DNA from: Flavobacterium sp. ACAM 123
GTDB lineage: Bacteria; Bacteroidota; Bacteroidia; Flavobacteriales; Flavobacteriaceae
Direction of reading: 5' to 3'
Length of the DNA stretch: 63,280 nt
Assembly (NCBI RefSeq): GCF_000264055.1
Contig: NZ_AJXL01000007.1
Coordinates: forward strand, 1 to 63,280
In this document: piece by piece, positions 8,870 through 17,617 of the stretch
Position numbering within the stretch: the first letter of the stretch is position 1
How the letters are laid out: every line of letters starts with the position of its first letter
Position numbers and translations under genes: made by a program
The notes under the pieces: model-generated
Databases searched by the model: none
Told to the model about the DNA's origin: nothing
The model's input: the letters and a program-made list of their open reading frames with translations, nothing else

Positions 8870-9382
8870 TTACATTTTCTGGTCTTCTTCAACAATTAGT
8901 TTCAAAGAGTTGATGTAATCCGTATCAAATTCTATCACTCTTATTTTGTTTGGCTTAAAACTCATCTCTCCTTCAAATATTCCTTCGTCTCCTAAAAAGT
9001 CTATTACTATCTCTTCTTCATCCATTTCTATGAGTTTACCCAGATAAACGGCTTTATCGGACTTTGTTGCGATTTGGAAAACTTCATATTTACTCGCTAA
9101 AAAATAGATGATGGAAGTTATATCAGTAAGCGGAATTATTTCGGCAGCACTTGTTTTTAATCCTTTGAGTTTAATTACTCTTTCGGTAAATTCATGGTCC
9201 TTGTCTTGGATAATGGCCTTTACATTTTTGTTTCTTAATATCGTATATCCATCAATTATAAAATCGACAGGATTATTTTTAATTAAGATCCAATCTTCAG
9301 TCCAATCAATAAGAAAACCACTGAAAATGTCTTTTTTGTCGTCAAATTCTATTGTGATTAATTGTCGTAAGTATTTGTCCAT
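8870..9382 (-). CDS. Conserved hypothetical protein with two Sm-like/SH3-like halves
   Basis: A 170-residue soluble protein with no signal peptide or membrane segment. It seems to have two similar beta-barrel halves. Each opens with a strand pattern like LITIEFDDKKDIFSGFLIDW (residues about 7-28) or VFQIATKSDKAVYLGKLIEM (about 100-119), followed by a glycine/aspartate turn and a strand ending in IRV or VKAI. That resembles a duplicated small RNA- or protein-binding barrel. No catalytic motif is visible. I do not recognise a named family. A perfect 8-bp inverted repeat sits about 55 bases upstream of its start. Confidence 0.7.
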   Translation of the reverse strand: MDKYLRQLITIEFDDKKDIFSGFLIDWTEDWILIKNNPVDFIIDGYTILRNKNVKAIIQDKDHEFTERVIKLKGLKTSAAEIIPLTDITSIIYFLASKYEVFQIATKSDKAVYLGKLIEMDEEEIVIDFLGDEGIFEGEMSFKPNKIRVIEFDTDYINSLKLIVEEDQKM

Positions 9383-9435
9383 TTTATTTTTTTAATTTTA
9401 TTGAGCGGTTTGTCACTACTGTAAGTTTCGGAATT

Positions 9436-9459
9436 GTTACGATAAAAGGGCATCGTAAC
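9436..9459. repeat. Perfect inverted repeat upstream of the 8870-9382 gene
   Basis: GTTACGAT-N8-ATCGTAAC, with 8-bp arms and no mismatch, lies about 55 bases before the start of the minus-strand gene. There is no U-tract on either side, so an operator is more likely than a terminator. No regulator is known. Confidence 0.4.
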
Positions 9460-9899
9460 CTTTAGTATATTTATTCAAAAGTAAATATACGTGTTTATAG
9501 AACCGACTGCTTGAATGTATTCGCACCAATTGCTTCCCGTAAAGATACTACGGATTTAGTTCTTATTTAAATGTAAAATTCGTCGTTAGGATTCTTTTTA
9601 GCTACTTTCGTGTCACAGAATGTAATTCTGCGCTGACGGAAATCGCAATCAATTCGCAAAGATTTATAAACAAATTCAATCATGTTTGTCATCTGGTAGG
9701 AATCTCAAATACTGTAATGCTTTTATCGAATTGCTATGTGGGATGGTAATTTAAAGGTTTCCATTGGTTCTGATGCAGGGTGCAATTCTGCGCTCACGGT
9801 TGAGGTTTATCTGCGCAATCGGGTTTAAAAATTGGATAGGTACGAAGTCGGGACTACTCATAGCAAGGTTTACTTTTTATTCAATTGTTATCATAAAAC
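9460..9899. other. Gene-free stretch with scattered short repeats
   Basis: No open frame or RNA gene could be supported. Two short segments look alike: AATTCTGCGCTGACGG near 9625 and AATTCTGCGCTCACGG near 9785. TACGAAGTCGGGA near 9841 resembles TACGAAGTCTGGGGA near 8847. These look like worn remains of a dispersed repeat. Confidence 0.4.
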
Positions 9900-10362
9900 T
9901 TAATATTTAATTTCTAAATGTAGTTGTCTTCCTTTTTTAAATGCTTTTTTATCCATTTTTAAACCAACAGCAACAGCAACTCCCATAACAAGAGGTAAGT
10001 CCAAAGCCAGCAACCCAAGATTGCTCATACTCAATCCTAAACCACCCCGATTGGCAAGCTAAAAGCAGACATTCCAACTCCCATCCAGAGATTTGGATAG
10101 TAGCTTTTTGGAGTAACTTTAAGTTCTTTTTCAACTTGCTTTAAAGTTTTGATTTGTTCTAGCTTTATAAGCTCCCTTAATTTATCTCCTGTAAGTGACG
10201 AAGAGTTTAGTTTTTCAATACTTCCATGAATAGATTTGATAATGTTTTGAGATAATTCCCTTCTTCTAATTCGCGTAGAGGTTCTCCAAATTAGGAATAA
10301 ATTCTATCTAATTTAACGAGGCTCGTTATATCTTGTCTCTTTTTTAGTTTAATGTTATTCAT
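9900..10362 (-). pseudogene. Decayed gene for a small protein with a C-terminal membrane hairpin
   Basis: From ATG at 10362 the minus strand reads MNNIKLKKRQDITSLVKLDR, then meets a TAA. After frame changes it continues as LSQNIIKSIHGSIEKLN, KLEQIKTLKQVEKELKVTP, YYPNLWMGVGMSAFSLPIGV and, in a further frame, GLGLSMSNLGLLALDLPLV through to KGRQLHLEIKY and TAA. Pieced together this is one plausible protein of about 150 residues: helical N-terminal half, two hydrophobic segments, basic tail. One nonsense codon and two frameshifts disrupt it. I do not know a named family. Confidence 0.7.
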
Positions 10363-10513
10363 ATTGTTATGTAAAGTTAATTGCTTAGCAATAGGCCTTA
10401 TTAAAGACACATCTTTTTTGGACTAGCTGTTATTTGATGAGTAAATTATGAATAATTAATTGTAAGAAATTTTATATATTTTTTCCAATCTTCATTTAGA
10501 GTAGGCACGTTTT

Positions 10514-10629
10514 TAGCCCAGATGGGTATTACATCCTTTTTCTAGTCTTGTCTTTTGGACGTGTTCAGAAAAGGTATAGTATGCACCTGACCCGAGCGAA
10601 GCGAACTGGCGAAGTAGAATAACTCCAAA
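10514..10629 (-). repeat. Dispersed hairpin repeat, copy E (degenerate, reverse orientation)
   Basis: The conserved edge TAGCCCAGATGGGTATTACATCCTTTT (10514 onward; compare TAGCCCAGATAGAAG in copy D) and the far edge ...ACTCCAAATAAAG match copy D. The middle is diverged and somewhat longer. As with copy D, a CCACG...CGTGG hairpin abuts it at 10635-10656. It is a decayed member of the family described at 7720-7797. Confidence 0.55.
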
Positions 10630-10634
10630 TAAAG

Positions 10635-10656
10635 AAACCACGCCGGGACGTGGTTT
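10635..10656 (-). terminator. Hairpin downstream of selU-selD
   Basis: AAACCACG / CGTGGTTT with a 6-base loop lies about 100 bases past the selD stop. It is almost identical to the hairpin after brxA at 15091-15112. The U-tract on the minus strand is interrupted (TTTCTTTATTT), so it may be weaker. Confidence 0.5.
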
Positions 10657-10758
10657 TAAACAATACTTTTTTGACTGGGTTAACAGTTTATTTTAGCTAT
10701 TTAGCCCGCAAGACGTTAACGTTTTAACTGGTTTTATCTTGAAGCCTCTTTTTTACTT

Positions 10759-12822
10759 TTATTTAATATACACAAGCGACTCTGATTTTTCTATGAGTTC
10801 TCCTATTGGTTCCGCATAAAGCCCCTTGCTTTTTAAAATTGATTCCACTTTTTGGGCAGCCTCTTTTTTGACAGCAATCAATAGTCCGCCACTAGTTTGT
10901 GGATCACATAAGATATGGCGTTGCTTTTCATTTTCAATGTCAAGTTTATGACCGTAACTATCCCAGTTTCGAAGTGTACCGCCAGGAACACATTTTTTAT
11001 CGATATAGTCATGAATCTCATTGAAAACAGGCACTTTGCTATAATTAATAATAGCAGATACATTGCTTCCTTCACAAACTTCAAGCAAATGGCCCATAAG
11101 TCCAAATCCAGTTACATCAGTTAATGCGGTTACTTCTTCCATTTCGGAGAGTTCTAATCCTACATCATTTAAAATAATCATCGAATTAGCAGCAATGTCT
11201 TTATGTGCGTCTTCTAAAAGGCCTTTCTTTTGTGCCGTAGCTAAAATTCCAACACCTAAAGGTTTGGTTAAATAAAGGACACTTCCTGATTCTGCTTTAT
11301 CGTTGCGTTTTAAATTAGAGATTATAACTGATCCAGTAACTGCTAGTCCAAAAATAGGTTCTGGATTATCAATACTATGACCACCAGCAATTATTATTCC
11401 TGCATCAGCGCATGCCTTTCTGCCACCTTCCATTACTTGAGCGGCCACTTCAGGGGCTAACTTATCTATGGGCCATCCTAAGATTGCAATCGCCAGTAAT
11501 GGTTTTCCTCCCATGGCATACACATCGCTTAAAGCATTAGTAGCTGCAATCCTTCCAAAAGTGAAAGGGTCGTCTACTATGGGCAAGAAAAAATCGGTAG
11601 TACTGATGATTCCCGTGCCATTTCCCATGTCGTATACCGCAGCATCATCCCTAGTGTCGTTACCTACTAAAAGACGGGTGTCTTCCATTTTTGGGCTATT
11701 AGACTCTAATATGGTAGTCAATACTTTTGGTGATAACTTGCATCCGCAACCTGCACCGTGACTAAAACTTGTTAGTTTTATACCTTCGTTCATTTTTTTT
11801 AATTTAGTAAGTTTTATTAAAAAACCAGCCGTTTCCTCAGGATTGACGGTAGGGGTTTTAAATTCTAGAATTCTAGAATCTTCGCGTTTTTGTAATCCCT
11901 TTAGGTAGTATTTATCATAATATAGTAGGGTAATAGCTACTACTTTATAATAGTTCTTCTTTTCAAGCTCTTCTTGAGCAAATTTGGCATTGTCGTATCC
12001 AAGTCTTTTAGTGATTCGACCAATAGCATCGGCTAATTTGTCTTGATTAAGACTTGCGTAGGTGGTAACAAGGTGTTTTATTCTTTCCTCGAGAGGAACG
12101 TCTAAAAAATAGACGGGCATCTCTCTCATTTTAGAATAAAATGCATCAGGAATCGCTACTTGGCCAATTAACCTACTTTCGTCTTCAACCCATATTGTTT
12201 GATTAGGGTCTAAAGTTCTGACTATTGAGAATAGATTATTTTCAAATTGCTCCGTTGTTGGCTGCGGCGGAAGGTCTATCCCCCCGAAAGCGGAGCCTCT
12301 ATGATTAGCCAATCCCTCCAAATCAATTACTTGCTGCCCTTTCTTTTTTAAAGAATGCAGTATCTCAGTTTTCCCCGTACCAGTATATCCACCTAGAATT
12401 TTAAGATTAAAGGGTTGATCAAAAAATTGTACTACATAATTGCGGAAAGCTTTGTACCCTTTTTCAATAACGTAAACTTTTTCAAAACCATTTTCGATAA
12501 GATGGTCAGCAAAAGCATTACTTCTCATTCCTCCACGCCAGCAATGAATAGCCACTTCTTTGTTAGGTGCAATTGCAATGGATTTAGTTATAAAATCATT
12601 TAGTTTGGGTTCTACATACCCAAACCCAATTTCAATGGCTCTTTCTTTTGACTCTTTTTTATATGCAGTGCCAACTACTGCTCGTTCTTCATCAGTAAAT
12701 AATTCAAGATTAGTAGCATTTGGCACATGTCCTTTAGCAAATTCTCCAGGCGACCTCACATCAATAAGTGGGATATGCTCTAAATTTTGAAAGTAGAAGT
12801 CTATGGAAATGATTTGTTTCAT
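10759..12822 (-). CDS. SelU-SelD reading frame: tRNA 2-selenouridine synthase joined to selenophosphate synthase
   Basis: The first 343 residues from MKQIISIDF are SelU (MnmH), which replaces sulfur by selenium at wobble 2-thiouridine of tRNA. It has a rhodanese domain with Cys94 in AIHCWRGG and a P-loop, GGYTGTGKT, near 144-152. The last 344 residues, from MNEGIKL (ATG at 11793), are a complete SelD selenide, water dikinase, with Cys in GAGCGCK as catalytic residue instead of selenocysteine. SelD makes selenophosphate, the SelU donor. The join lies in an A8 run: ...TTA-AAA-AAA-ATG. With seven A's SelU would stop at TGA overlapping the SelD ATG (ATGA), the usual translational coupling. So this is either a real fusion or two coupled genes joined by one extra base. 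I started at 12822, not 12870, because SelU begins there. Confidence 0.9.
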   Translation of the reverse strand: MKQIISIDFYFQNLEHIPLIDVRSPGEFAKGHVPNATNLELFTDEERAVVGTAYKKESKERAIEIGFGYVEPKLNDFITKSIAIAPNKEVAIHCWRGGMRSNAFADHLIENGFEKVYVIEKGYKAFRNYVVQFFDQPFNLKILGGYTGTGKTEILHSLKKKGQQVIDLEGLANHRGSAFGGIDLPPQPTTEQFENNLFSIVRTLDPNQTIWVEDESRLIGQVAIPDAFYSKMREMPVYFLDVPLEERIKHLVTTYASLNQDKLADAIGRITKRLGYDNAKFAQEELEKKNYYKVVAITLLYYDKYYLKGLQKREDSRILEFKTPTVNPEETAGFLIKLTKLKKMNEGIKLTSFSHGAGCGCKLSPKVLTTILESNSPKMEDTRLLVGNDTRDDAAVYDMGNGTGIISTTDFFLPIVDDPFTFGRIAATNALSDVYAMGGKPLLAIAILGWPIDKLAPEVAAQVMEGGRKACADAGIIIAGGHSIDNPEPIFGLAVTGSVIISNLKRNDKAESGSVLYLTKPLGVGILATAQKKGLLEDAHKDIAANSMIILNDVGLELSEMEEVTALTDVTGFGLMGHLLEVCEGSNVSAIINYSKVPVFNEIHDYIDKKCVPGGTLRNWDSYGHKLDIENEKQRHILCDPQTSGGLLIAVKKEAAQKVESILKSKGLYAEPIGELIEKSESLVYIK

Positions 12823-12870
12823 TACAAAGTTTATATGATCCATCAAAGATAAACTTATTATAGAAAGCAA

Positions 12871-13234
12871 GCTTCTATTTTTCTAGAAGTAAGAGCAATA
12901 GTTTTAGTATTAATTGCATTAGCTGTATGTGCAAAGTTAATATTAAACGAATTTATGTCTTAGTTCAAAATGCTTTGGTATAATGCCGATAGATTATGCC
13001 GATTTTTCGACATAATAGAAGAATTTGAAGAAGGTACTATTGGAATTAGTGATGCAATGCAATGCTGCGCTAACTACTTTGATTTATCTGATTGATCGGG
13101 TAAGGTTTAGGAAGGAGGAAGACTTCAAGCAGTGGGTGACCACTATATTTAAAGAATACGTCAAAGAGCTGTGTGATTTAGCATTTTTCATTTGCTAATC
13201 ATTTCCTAAAACAGGGTTTAGTAATTTTAAATTT
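12871..13234. other. Intergenic stretch, possible gene remnant
   Basis: No intact gene. On the plus strand about 13020-13198 has short frames that read IIEEFEEGTIGISDAM and, in another frame, DRVRFRKEEDFKQWV to a TAA. They look protein-like but match nothing I know and need a frame change. It may be a remnant, or chance. Confidence 0.25.
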
Positions 13235-13774
13235 TTAGTATTTAAGAGCTATAGTCATTTTCAGAACGCCGCCATCATATAGAAATTCAGCATCAGAATA
13301 GGAAGGAGCACTCAATACGATTTTTGCACCAGAAGAAAAACCATAACCTTCCTTTGGAATTCCAAACATGTTAGTGTCAAGTTCACCGTTGTGGTTTTCA
13401 TCATGAATCACTACAATCGCATATTTTCCTGGTAGAATATCTGAAAATTCAAAACTCGCGTCTGCTCCGCTTATTTGTGTTATCATAATCTTAGGTGCAA
13501 ATTTCAGAAATTTATCCGGAAAACCTTTTTCGGATTTAAAAATAGCGCAGGCGATGGCTCCAGTATTGTTAGCAATATTCTGAATTTTCACATTAAGCGA
13601 GGGACATTCTGTCTGAGCAAATCCTTTTGACGGCAGCCATAAGAAGATAAGAGCCAACCAAAAAAGCGGCCGTGAAAATTTTCGGAAAACCTGATGTATT
13701 ACCGAGTTACGATTATTTTGAGAGAAAAACATAAAAAGCAGATTGTTTAACATTTTGATTTGTCTTTGATACAT
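13235..13774 (-). CDS. Secreted DUF2141 family protein
   Basis: A 179-residue exported protein of unknown function. The hydrophobic segment FWLALIFLWLPSKGFAQ (about 38-54) with cleavage after FAQ acts as signal, but the n-region is unusually long, so the true start may be an internal Met. The mature part has the DUF2141 pattern: V.I.NI..N.G.I.CAIF near the start, then LPGKYAIVVIHDENHNGELDTN, then GIPKEGYGFS. The family is a small periplasmic beta-sandwich. It stands alone between decayed stretches. Confidence 0.8.
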   Translation of the reverse strand: MYQRQIKMLNNLLFMFFSQNNRNSVIHQVFRKFSRPLFWLALIFLWLPSKGFAQTECPSLNVKIQNIANNTGAIACAIFKSEKGFPDKFLKFAPKIMITQISGADASFEFSDILPGKYAIVVIHDENHNGELDTNMFGIPKEGYGFSSGAKIVLSAPSYSDAEFLYDGGVLKMTIALKY

Positions 13775-14081
13775 AATCTAAGTTAATTATTATGTGTTTG
13801 AAATACAAGTTATTAACAGCTATAAATATTTTTTTATAGATTTTTTAATTTTTTTCTCATTTGTGAGGTCTTATTTATGTCAGCTGGTTAAAGTTAAGGG
13901 GCGGGAATAAGAATGTGTTGGTGGCAGCTTTCTTGCTTGTCACTTTACATCTAAAGTGTTGCATTTATATCAGTTGTGTGCTAGTTGCGATAATCGATGG
14001 TGGCTACATTTATCCTGGTAGTACAACTAGTATAAGCTCTACGTGGGCTTAAGGATCGCGCTGGCGTAGGTCATATCAAGG
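13775..14081. other. Gene-free stretch
   Basis: No coding frame, RNA gene, repeat or hairpin could be supported here. It appears to be decayed sequence continuous with the remnant that follows. Confidence 0.4.
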
Positions 14082-14335
14082 GAGTTTTTTAAAATAGCAT
14101 TGAAAAAATTACAGATTGTTACTGCTTATGGGTATGAGTAAGATGGTGTACTTTATGTTAAACAAAATAGGTTTGGCATCAGCAGTGGCTTGAGTTATGA
14201 GGAAAAGGTAGAGATCTATCAAACAGCAGTTTGATTTTGTTTTAAATAACACTTCGAAGAGCTGCATGTCGGTTGATCGGTTCCGTTCAACCAAGACTTC
14301 ATGTTGGGTTTTCTAGACTACCTAATCCTTAGTTG
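14082..14335 (+). pseudogene. Possible unidentified gene remnant
   Basis: On the plus strand a frame running through TTG at 14100 reads KKLQIVTAYGYE, stop, DGVLYVKQNRFGISSG, LSYEEKVEIYQTAV, stop, and later VPFNQDFMLGFLDYL, with about four internal stops. The composition looks like real protein. I recognise no family, and an overlapping minus-strand frame of 61 codons looks less protein-like. Low certainty. Confidence 0.3.
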
Positions 14336-14349
14336 CTAGCAGCAGTTCT

Positions 14350-14830
14350 TTATTCTTTAGTATTTATAAAAACAGCATATTGGTTAGCAGTTCGGTTCTT
14401 AAGCACAATATAACCTTTTATATTTTTCATATTAATTGTATCTGTAAATAATCTTTCAATTTCTTTACCGTTTAGTATGTATCTTAACTTTTTAATTTCT
14501 GGTTTTGGTTCTTGTGTTTCCATGTAAACGTTTGCTCCATTTATTTTACCTTGTTCTCCCCAAAATTCCTCAATCATATCTGAGTTTTTTGGGGTAATAA
14601 ATAAGCCCTTCCGATTTAGATTGTTAAAAATAGGATGTTTCAAATCTACTTTGGAATATATTTTAGCTGATACTTGTGAGATTACAATTATTGGGTCATC
14701 TTCGATTAAAGATTTTTTCATCACTTCTTCTGCATAATTCTTAAGACTAACTTTTTGAGATACTTCTTTTATTCCTTAATTACATGATGCCACTAAAAAT
14801 AAAATTAGTCAATGCAAAAAATTGTTGCAT
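14350..14830 (-). pseudogene. Interrupted lipoprotein gene
   Basis: The intact 3' part (from GTG/ATG at 14724, about 124 codons) reads DDPIIVISQVSAKIYSKVD to YAVFINTKE and begins with no signal. Upstream in the same frame the sequence reads LILFLVASCN, a lipoprotein signal with lipobox VASC, followed at once by TAA (14778-14776) and then GIKEVSQKVSLKNYAEEV leading into the open part. The probable original ATG at 14830 is a frame away from the signal. So a small lipoprotein has lost its start and export signal through a nonsense codon and a frameshift. The remaining 124-codon frame could still be made as a cytoplasmic fragment. Function unknown. Confidence 0.65.
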
Positions 14831-15000
14831 CGATGTTATGTGTTTAAATTGTTGATAACTAGTGACGATCATCAAATATAAATCTTTTTCGTACTAAATA
14901 TTACTTAGAAAGTAGATTAGTTATGCCATTGCCAGAGCAGAGTTATAGCGTACTATCGTCAAAATTTTGTAAAAGAGTAATTGTGAGCTAGAACGTTTAT

Positions 15001-15081
15001 AGCCCAGATAGAAGTGGAAATCCTTTTTTATTCGCTTTTTAGCGAGAAAAAAGATTGAAACGAATAGCTGGAAATTGCTTC
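15001..15081 (-). repeat. Dispersed hairpin repeat, copy D (reverse orientation)
   Basis: Read on the minus strand: GAAGCAATTTCCAGCTATTCG...CAATCTTTTTT, a stem with CTCGCT/AGCGA(A), then AAAAAGGATTTCCACTTCTATCTGGGCTA. Both flanks match copies A-C while the stem sequence is different. It directly follows the brxA terminator. Confidence 0.75.
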
Positions 15082-15090
15082 AAATAAAAA

Positions 15091-15112
15091 AAACCACGCC
15101 GAGACGTGGTTT
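15091..15112 (-). terminator. Intrinsic terminator after brxA
   Basis: AAACCACG / CGTGGTTT with a 6-base loop lies 23 bases past the stop of the bacilliredoxin gene. On the minus strand it is followed by a run of T. Confidence 0.75.
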
Positions 15113-15134
15113 TAGATTGTGACTTTTGTCGGGA

Positions 15135-15545
15135 TTAACAGTGCTCGTTGTAAGCATCTTGTAAGTTCTCAGCAATCAACTCAGCTGGACGACCTTCAAT
15201 GTGGTGACGTTCCAACATGTGGACTAATTCTCCGTTTTTGAATAAAGCCATAGCTGGAGATGATGGAGGAAAAGGGAACATGTGTTGTCTTGCTGCGTCT
15301 ACAGCGTCCTTATCTACTCCTGCAAAAACAGTAATTAGGTGATCTGGCTTTTTTGCTCCTGCTAAGCTCATTTTTGCTCCTGGACGTGCATTTCTAGCAG
15401 CACAACCACATACAGAGTTCACTACAACTAATGTAGTACCTTCTGCTTTCATTGCGTTTTCAACAGCCTCTGCACTATGTAAATCTTGAAAACCTGCAGC
15501 TGTTAATTCAACTTGCATTGGGGTTACCATATCTTGTGGATACAT
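15135..15545 (-). CDS. BrxA/BrxB family bacilliredoxin
   Basis: A cytoplasmic 136-residue thioredoxin-fold protein of the YphP/YqiW family, which removes mixed disulfides between proteins and low-molecular-weight thiols. The active-site motif CGCA is in NSVCGCAARNARPG near residue 46, and PFPPSSPAMALF further on supplies the cis-proline region. Length and sequence are typical. The TAACTTTG promoter element is about 36 bases upstream and a strong terminator follows, so it looks monocistronic. Confidence 0.93.
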   Translation of the reverse strand: MYPQDMVTPMQVELTAAGFQDLHSAEAVENAMKAEGTTLVVVNSVCGCAARNARPGAKMSLAGAKKPDHLITVFAGVDKDAVDAARQHMFPFPPSSPAMALFKNGELVHMLERHHIEGRPAELIAENLQDAYNEHC

Positions 15546-15580
15546 ATCTTTTATATTTTTAATTTGTATTATTTATTAAG

Positions 15581-15588
15581 CAAAGTTA
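15581..15588 (-). promoter_or_regulatory. -7 promoter element for brxA
   Basis: TAACTTTG on the minus strand fits TAnnTTTG and is placed 36 bases before the brxA ATG. Confidence 0.5.
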
Positions 15589-15702
15589 CGAAGTTTAGGA
15601 TTAAGTCCTTGGAGAGAATTATAAAGTTTTGTTATAGTTCAATAGCCATTTTTCGCGTTATTTCGTAAACTATATTTTAATTAAAACGATAAAATAAAAG
15701 CA

Positions 15703-16848
15703 CTAAAGATAGCGCAGACTCCTCCCTATAGCCTTGATGAACACAAGTTGAGGACATTTTGATATAACTTTCAAATCTTCAAAATAAGAGGTCTCTTCAT
15801 CTAAGAATTTAAAAACTAATGCAGGACTCCCTTTTTTAAAAATGGACGAAAAAATTCGTGCGCCTAATTCGTTGTGTTTGTCTAAAATGTTCAATAATAG
15901 CAAATCATAAAACCAAAACTTAGTTTTCGTATGAAATTCTCGTAATTCTTTGCTTTTTTGAAGAAAGGCGACTAATTGAGTTGACTTCTTGTCAGAATTT
16001 TTGAAGGTATAGCCCGTGCTTGCTTTTGTCCATCCGCCTGCGGTTCCTATATTTAGGACGCGTTTGGTAGTTTTGTTCATGAAAGGATAGCAGGTCATGG
16101 GAATACTGCCTTGTTCTTTTTCAATTATTTCGAAATTTTGAATGCCTAGTTTTTGAATGTATAACTTGATTTCCTGCTCGTATTCCTCTTTTGTTAAAAG
16201 CTTGTGCGAAAACAGAGTGTATTCCAATAAAGCTTCAGTGGTTGAAGTAGGCAGTACATACATAAAACGAGTATTTCCTTTTTGCTCAACTGAAAAATCC
16301 ATAAAAGTAGCTTGCTCTGGATTGAATACGGGTTCTTCACTTTTTATAAACCAACCTATAAAATGTTGTTGTAATACGGGGTATTTAGTTTGACTTTCCA
16401 CTTCTGATTTATTGTAAATACTGTTGAAAACGGTATCACAGGTGTACGTTTCTTTTTCAGTGGCTACGAAAACGTGGTTTTCTAATTCATTTATATCAGT
16501 CACTTTTTGATTGACATAACTGATGTTTTTTTCACTTAAAATAAAATCAAAAACTTGATTGTAAAAATCCAAGCCACGAATCATGTTATATTGATAAGGT
16601 TGCAAGTCTAAATTTCGCTTAAAATCACCATTGGCAAAAAGTGCTGAATTCCATTTTTTTGAAATGGATCGTTCCCAGTCCCCTTTTTCTATTTGCCAAA
16701 AACACCAAGTACGATCATTTGTTTTTTTTAAGTTTTCATCCAATAATAAAATGGTTTTTTCCTTAAACTTCCCAGATTTAGCCATTTTATAGACTGTCAT
16801 CAAAGCGGACAAACCGCTGCCCGTGAAAATGTAATGGTAGTGCTTCAT
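15703..16848 (-). CDS. crtY: Lycopene beta-cyclase
   Basis: FAD/NAD(P)-dependent cyclase that forms the beta-ionone rings of beta-carotene from lycopene, the route to zeaxanthin-type yellow pigments of flavobacteria. The N terminus has the dinucleotide-binding fold (YIFTGSGLSALM) and the family motif DRTWCFW near residue 50. The middle has GTAGGWTKASTGYTF, the conserved cyclase segment. Length is about 381 residues. I start at MKHYHYIF (16848), since the eight extra residues of the longer frame precede the conserved dinucleotide-binding strand. No other carotenoid gene is in the window. Confidence 0.93.
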   Translation of the reverse strand: MKHYHYIFTGSGLSALMTVYKMAKSGKFKEKTILLLDENLKKTNDRTWCFWQIEKGDWERSISKKWNSALFANGDFKRNLDLQPYQYNMIRGLDFYNQVFDFILSEKNISYVNQKVTDINELENHVFVATEKETYTCDTVFNSIYNKSEVESQTKYPVLQQHFIGWFIKSEEPVFNPEQATFMDFSVEQKGNTRFMYVLPTSTTEALLEYTLFSHKLLTKEEYEQEIKLYIQKLGIQNFEIIEKEQGSIPMTCYPFMNKTTKRVLNIGTAGGWTKASTGYTFKNSDKKSTQLVAFLQKSKELREFHTKTKFWFYDLLLLNILDKHNELGARIFSSIFKKGSPALVFKFLDEETSYFEDLKVISKCPQLVFIKAIGRSLRYL

Positions 16849-16882
16849 ATCAGTTTTAGAAATTCTTATCAAAAATAGGTAA

Positions 16883-17347
16883 TTAATTTATTTTTCCAAG
16901 GATAGAAATAAGGTCTTTCGTTTTTATATAGGACTGTTTATGGAATAGAATGGAATAATTGCGATCTATTATAGTGATTGTAGGGTAAGTTATCTGGTTA
17001 TTAACTGTAGATAGAGCAATGGCTAATTCGTGCACTCCCGTGTTTGGCCCCGTTGGTTTGAATTTAAAAGTGCGGTCGTTGAACGCGATATCATTCTTAC
17101 TTTCGGCGTCTAATAGAATGAAATAAAAATTTTCATTTAATATCCTAATAACTTCTGGATTTTTAAAAGTGATATTTTCCATCATCTTGCAGTATTTACA
17201 CCACGAAGTATGAACAAAAACTACAATAGGTTTTGGGCTTTCTCTCGATAGCTGTTCCGCCTCTTCGAAGGAATAGTTTTTCAATTGGGCAAAACCAGCT
17301 GGAATCGTTAGCATAAATAGGAAGAATATAAGTAGTGATTTTTTCAT
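16883..17347 (-). CDS. Exported thioredoxin-like protein
   Basis: A 154-residue protein with a clear signal peptide (about 1-20, cleavage after FAQ) and a thioredoxin fold. The active site is WCKYCK in HTSWCKYCKMMEN, and the cis-proline is in ITYPTITII. It is likely periplasmic and able to reduce or exchange disulfides. It starts about 270 bases after the TonB-receptor gene on the same strand and ends about 34 bases before crtY. The neighbouring receptor has a CxxC in its plug domain, so a redox partnership is conceivable; that is inference. Confidence 0.88.
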   Translation of the reverse strand: MKKSLLIFFLFMLTIPAGFAQLKNYSFEEAEQLSRESPKPIVVFVHTSWCKYCKMMENITFKNPEVIRILNENFYFILLDAESKNDIAFNDRTFKFKPTGPNTGVHELAIALSTVNNQITYPTITIIDRNYSILFHKQSYIKTKDLISILGKIN

Positions 17348-17617
17348 CGCTGTTTTAGTATTTAAACATATAAGTCATTAGAAGCTGTTATCTATAAAAA
17401 GGTTTTATTACATAGAGTCATAGAACTCCTGTTGTTTTTAAAAAGAATTAGGGGTAAGTTTCACGTAGTTAAACTGTATTTATCATTTTTGTTCATTTAT
17501 TTCCCTCGTTTATTGCTCTATTGTTCTATTAAAAAATTAAATATCTTCCTTTATAAGAAAAGAATCTATGGTTTTATGTGGTTAAAAAACAAACAAATAC
17601 AATAACTCCATTAAAAA

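Noticed and set aside
9949-10134. Open frame of 61 codons on the minus strand
   Set aside because: It is the wrong frame of a decayed gene. The protein-like pieces (YYPNLWMGVGMSAF, GLGLSMSNLGLLAL) lie in the other two frames, so I annotated the whole as a pseudogene at 9900-10362.
13000-13200. Possible gene remnant on the plus strand (DRVRFRKEEDFKQWV)
   Set aside because: It needs a frame change and matches no family I know. Left only as a note in the intergenic entry.
14109-14294. Open frame of 61 codons on the minus strand
   Set aside because: Its sequence has no family pattern and a chance-like composition. The plus strand of the same bases reads more protein-like, though with stops.
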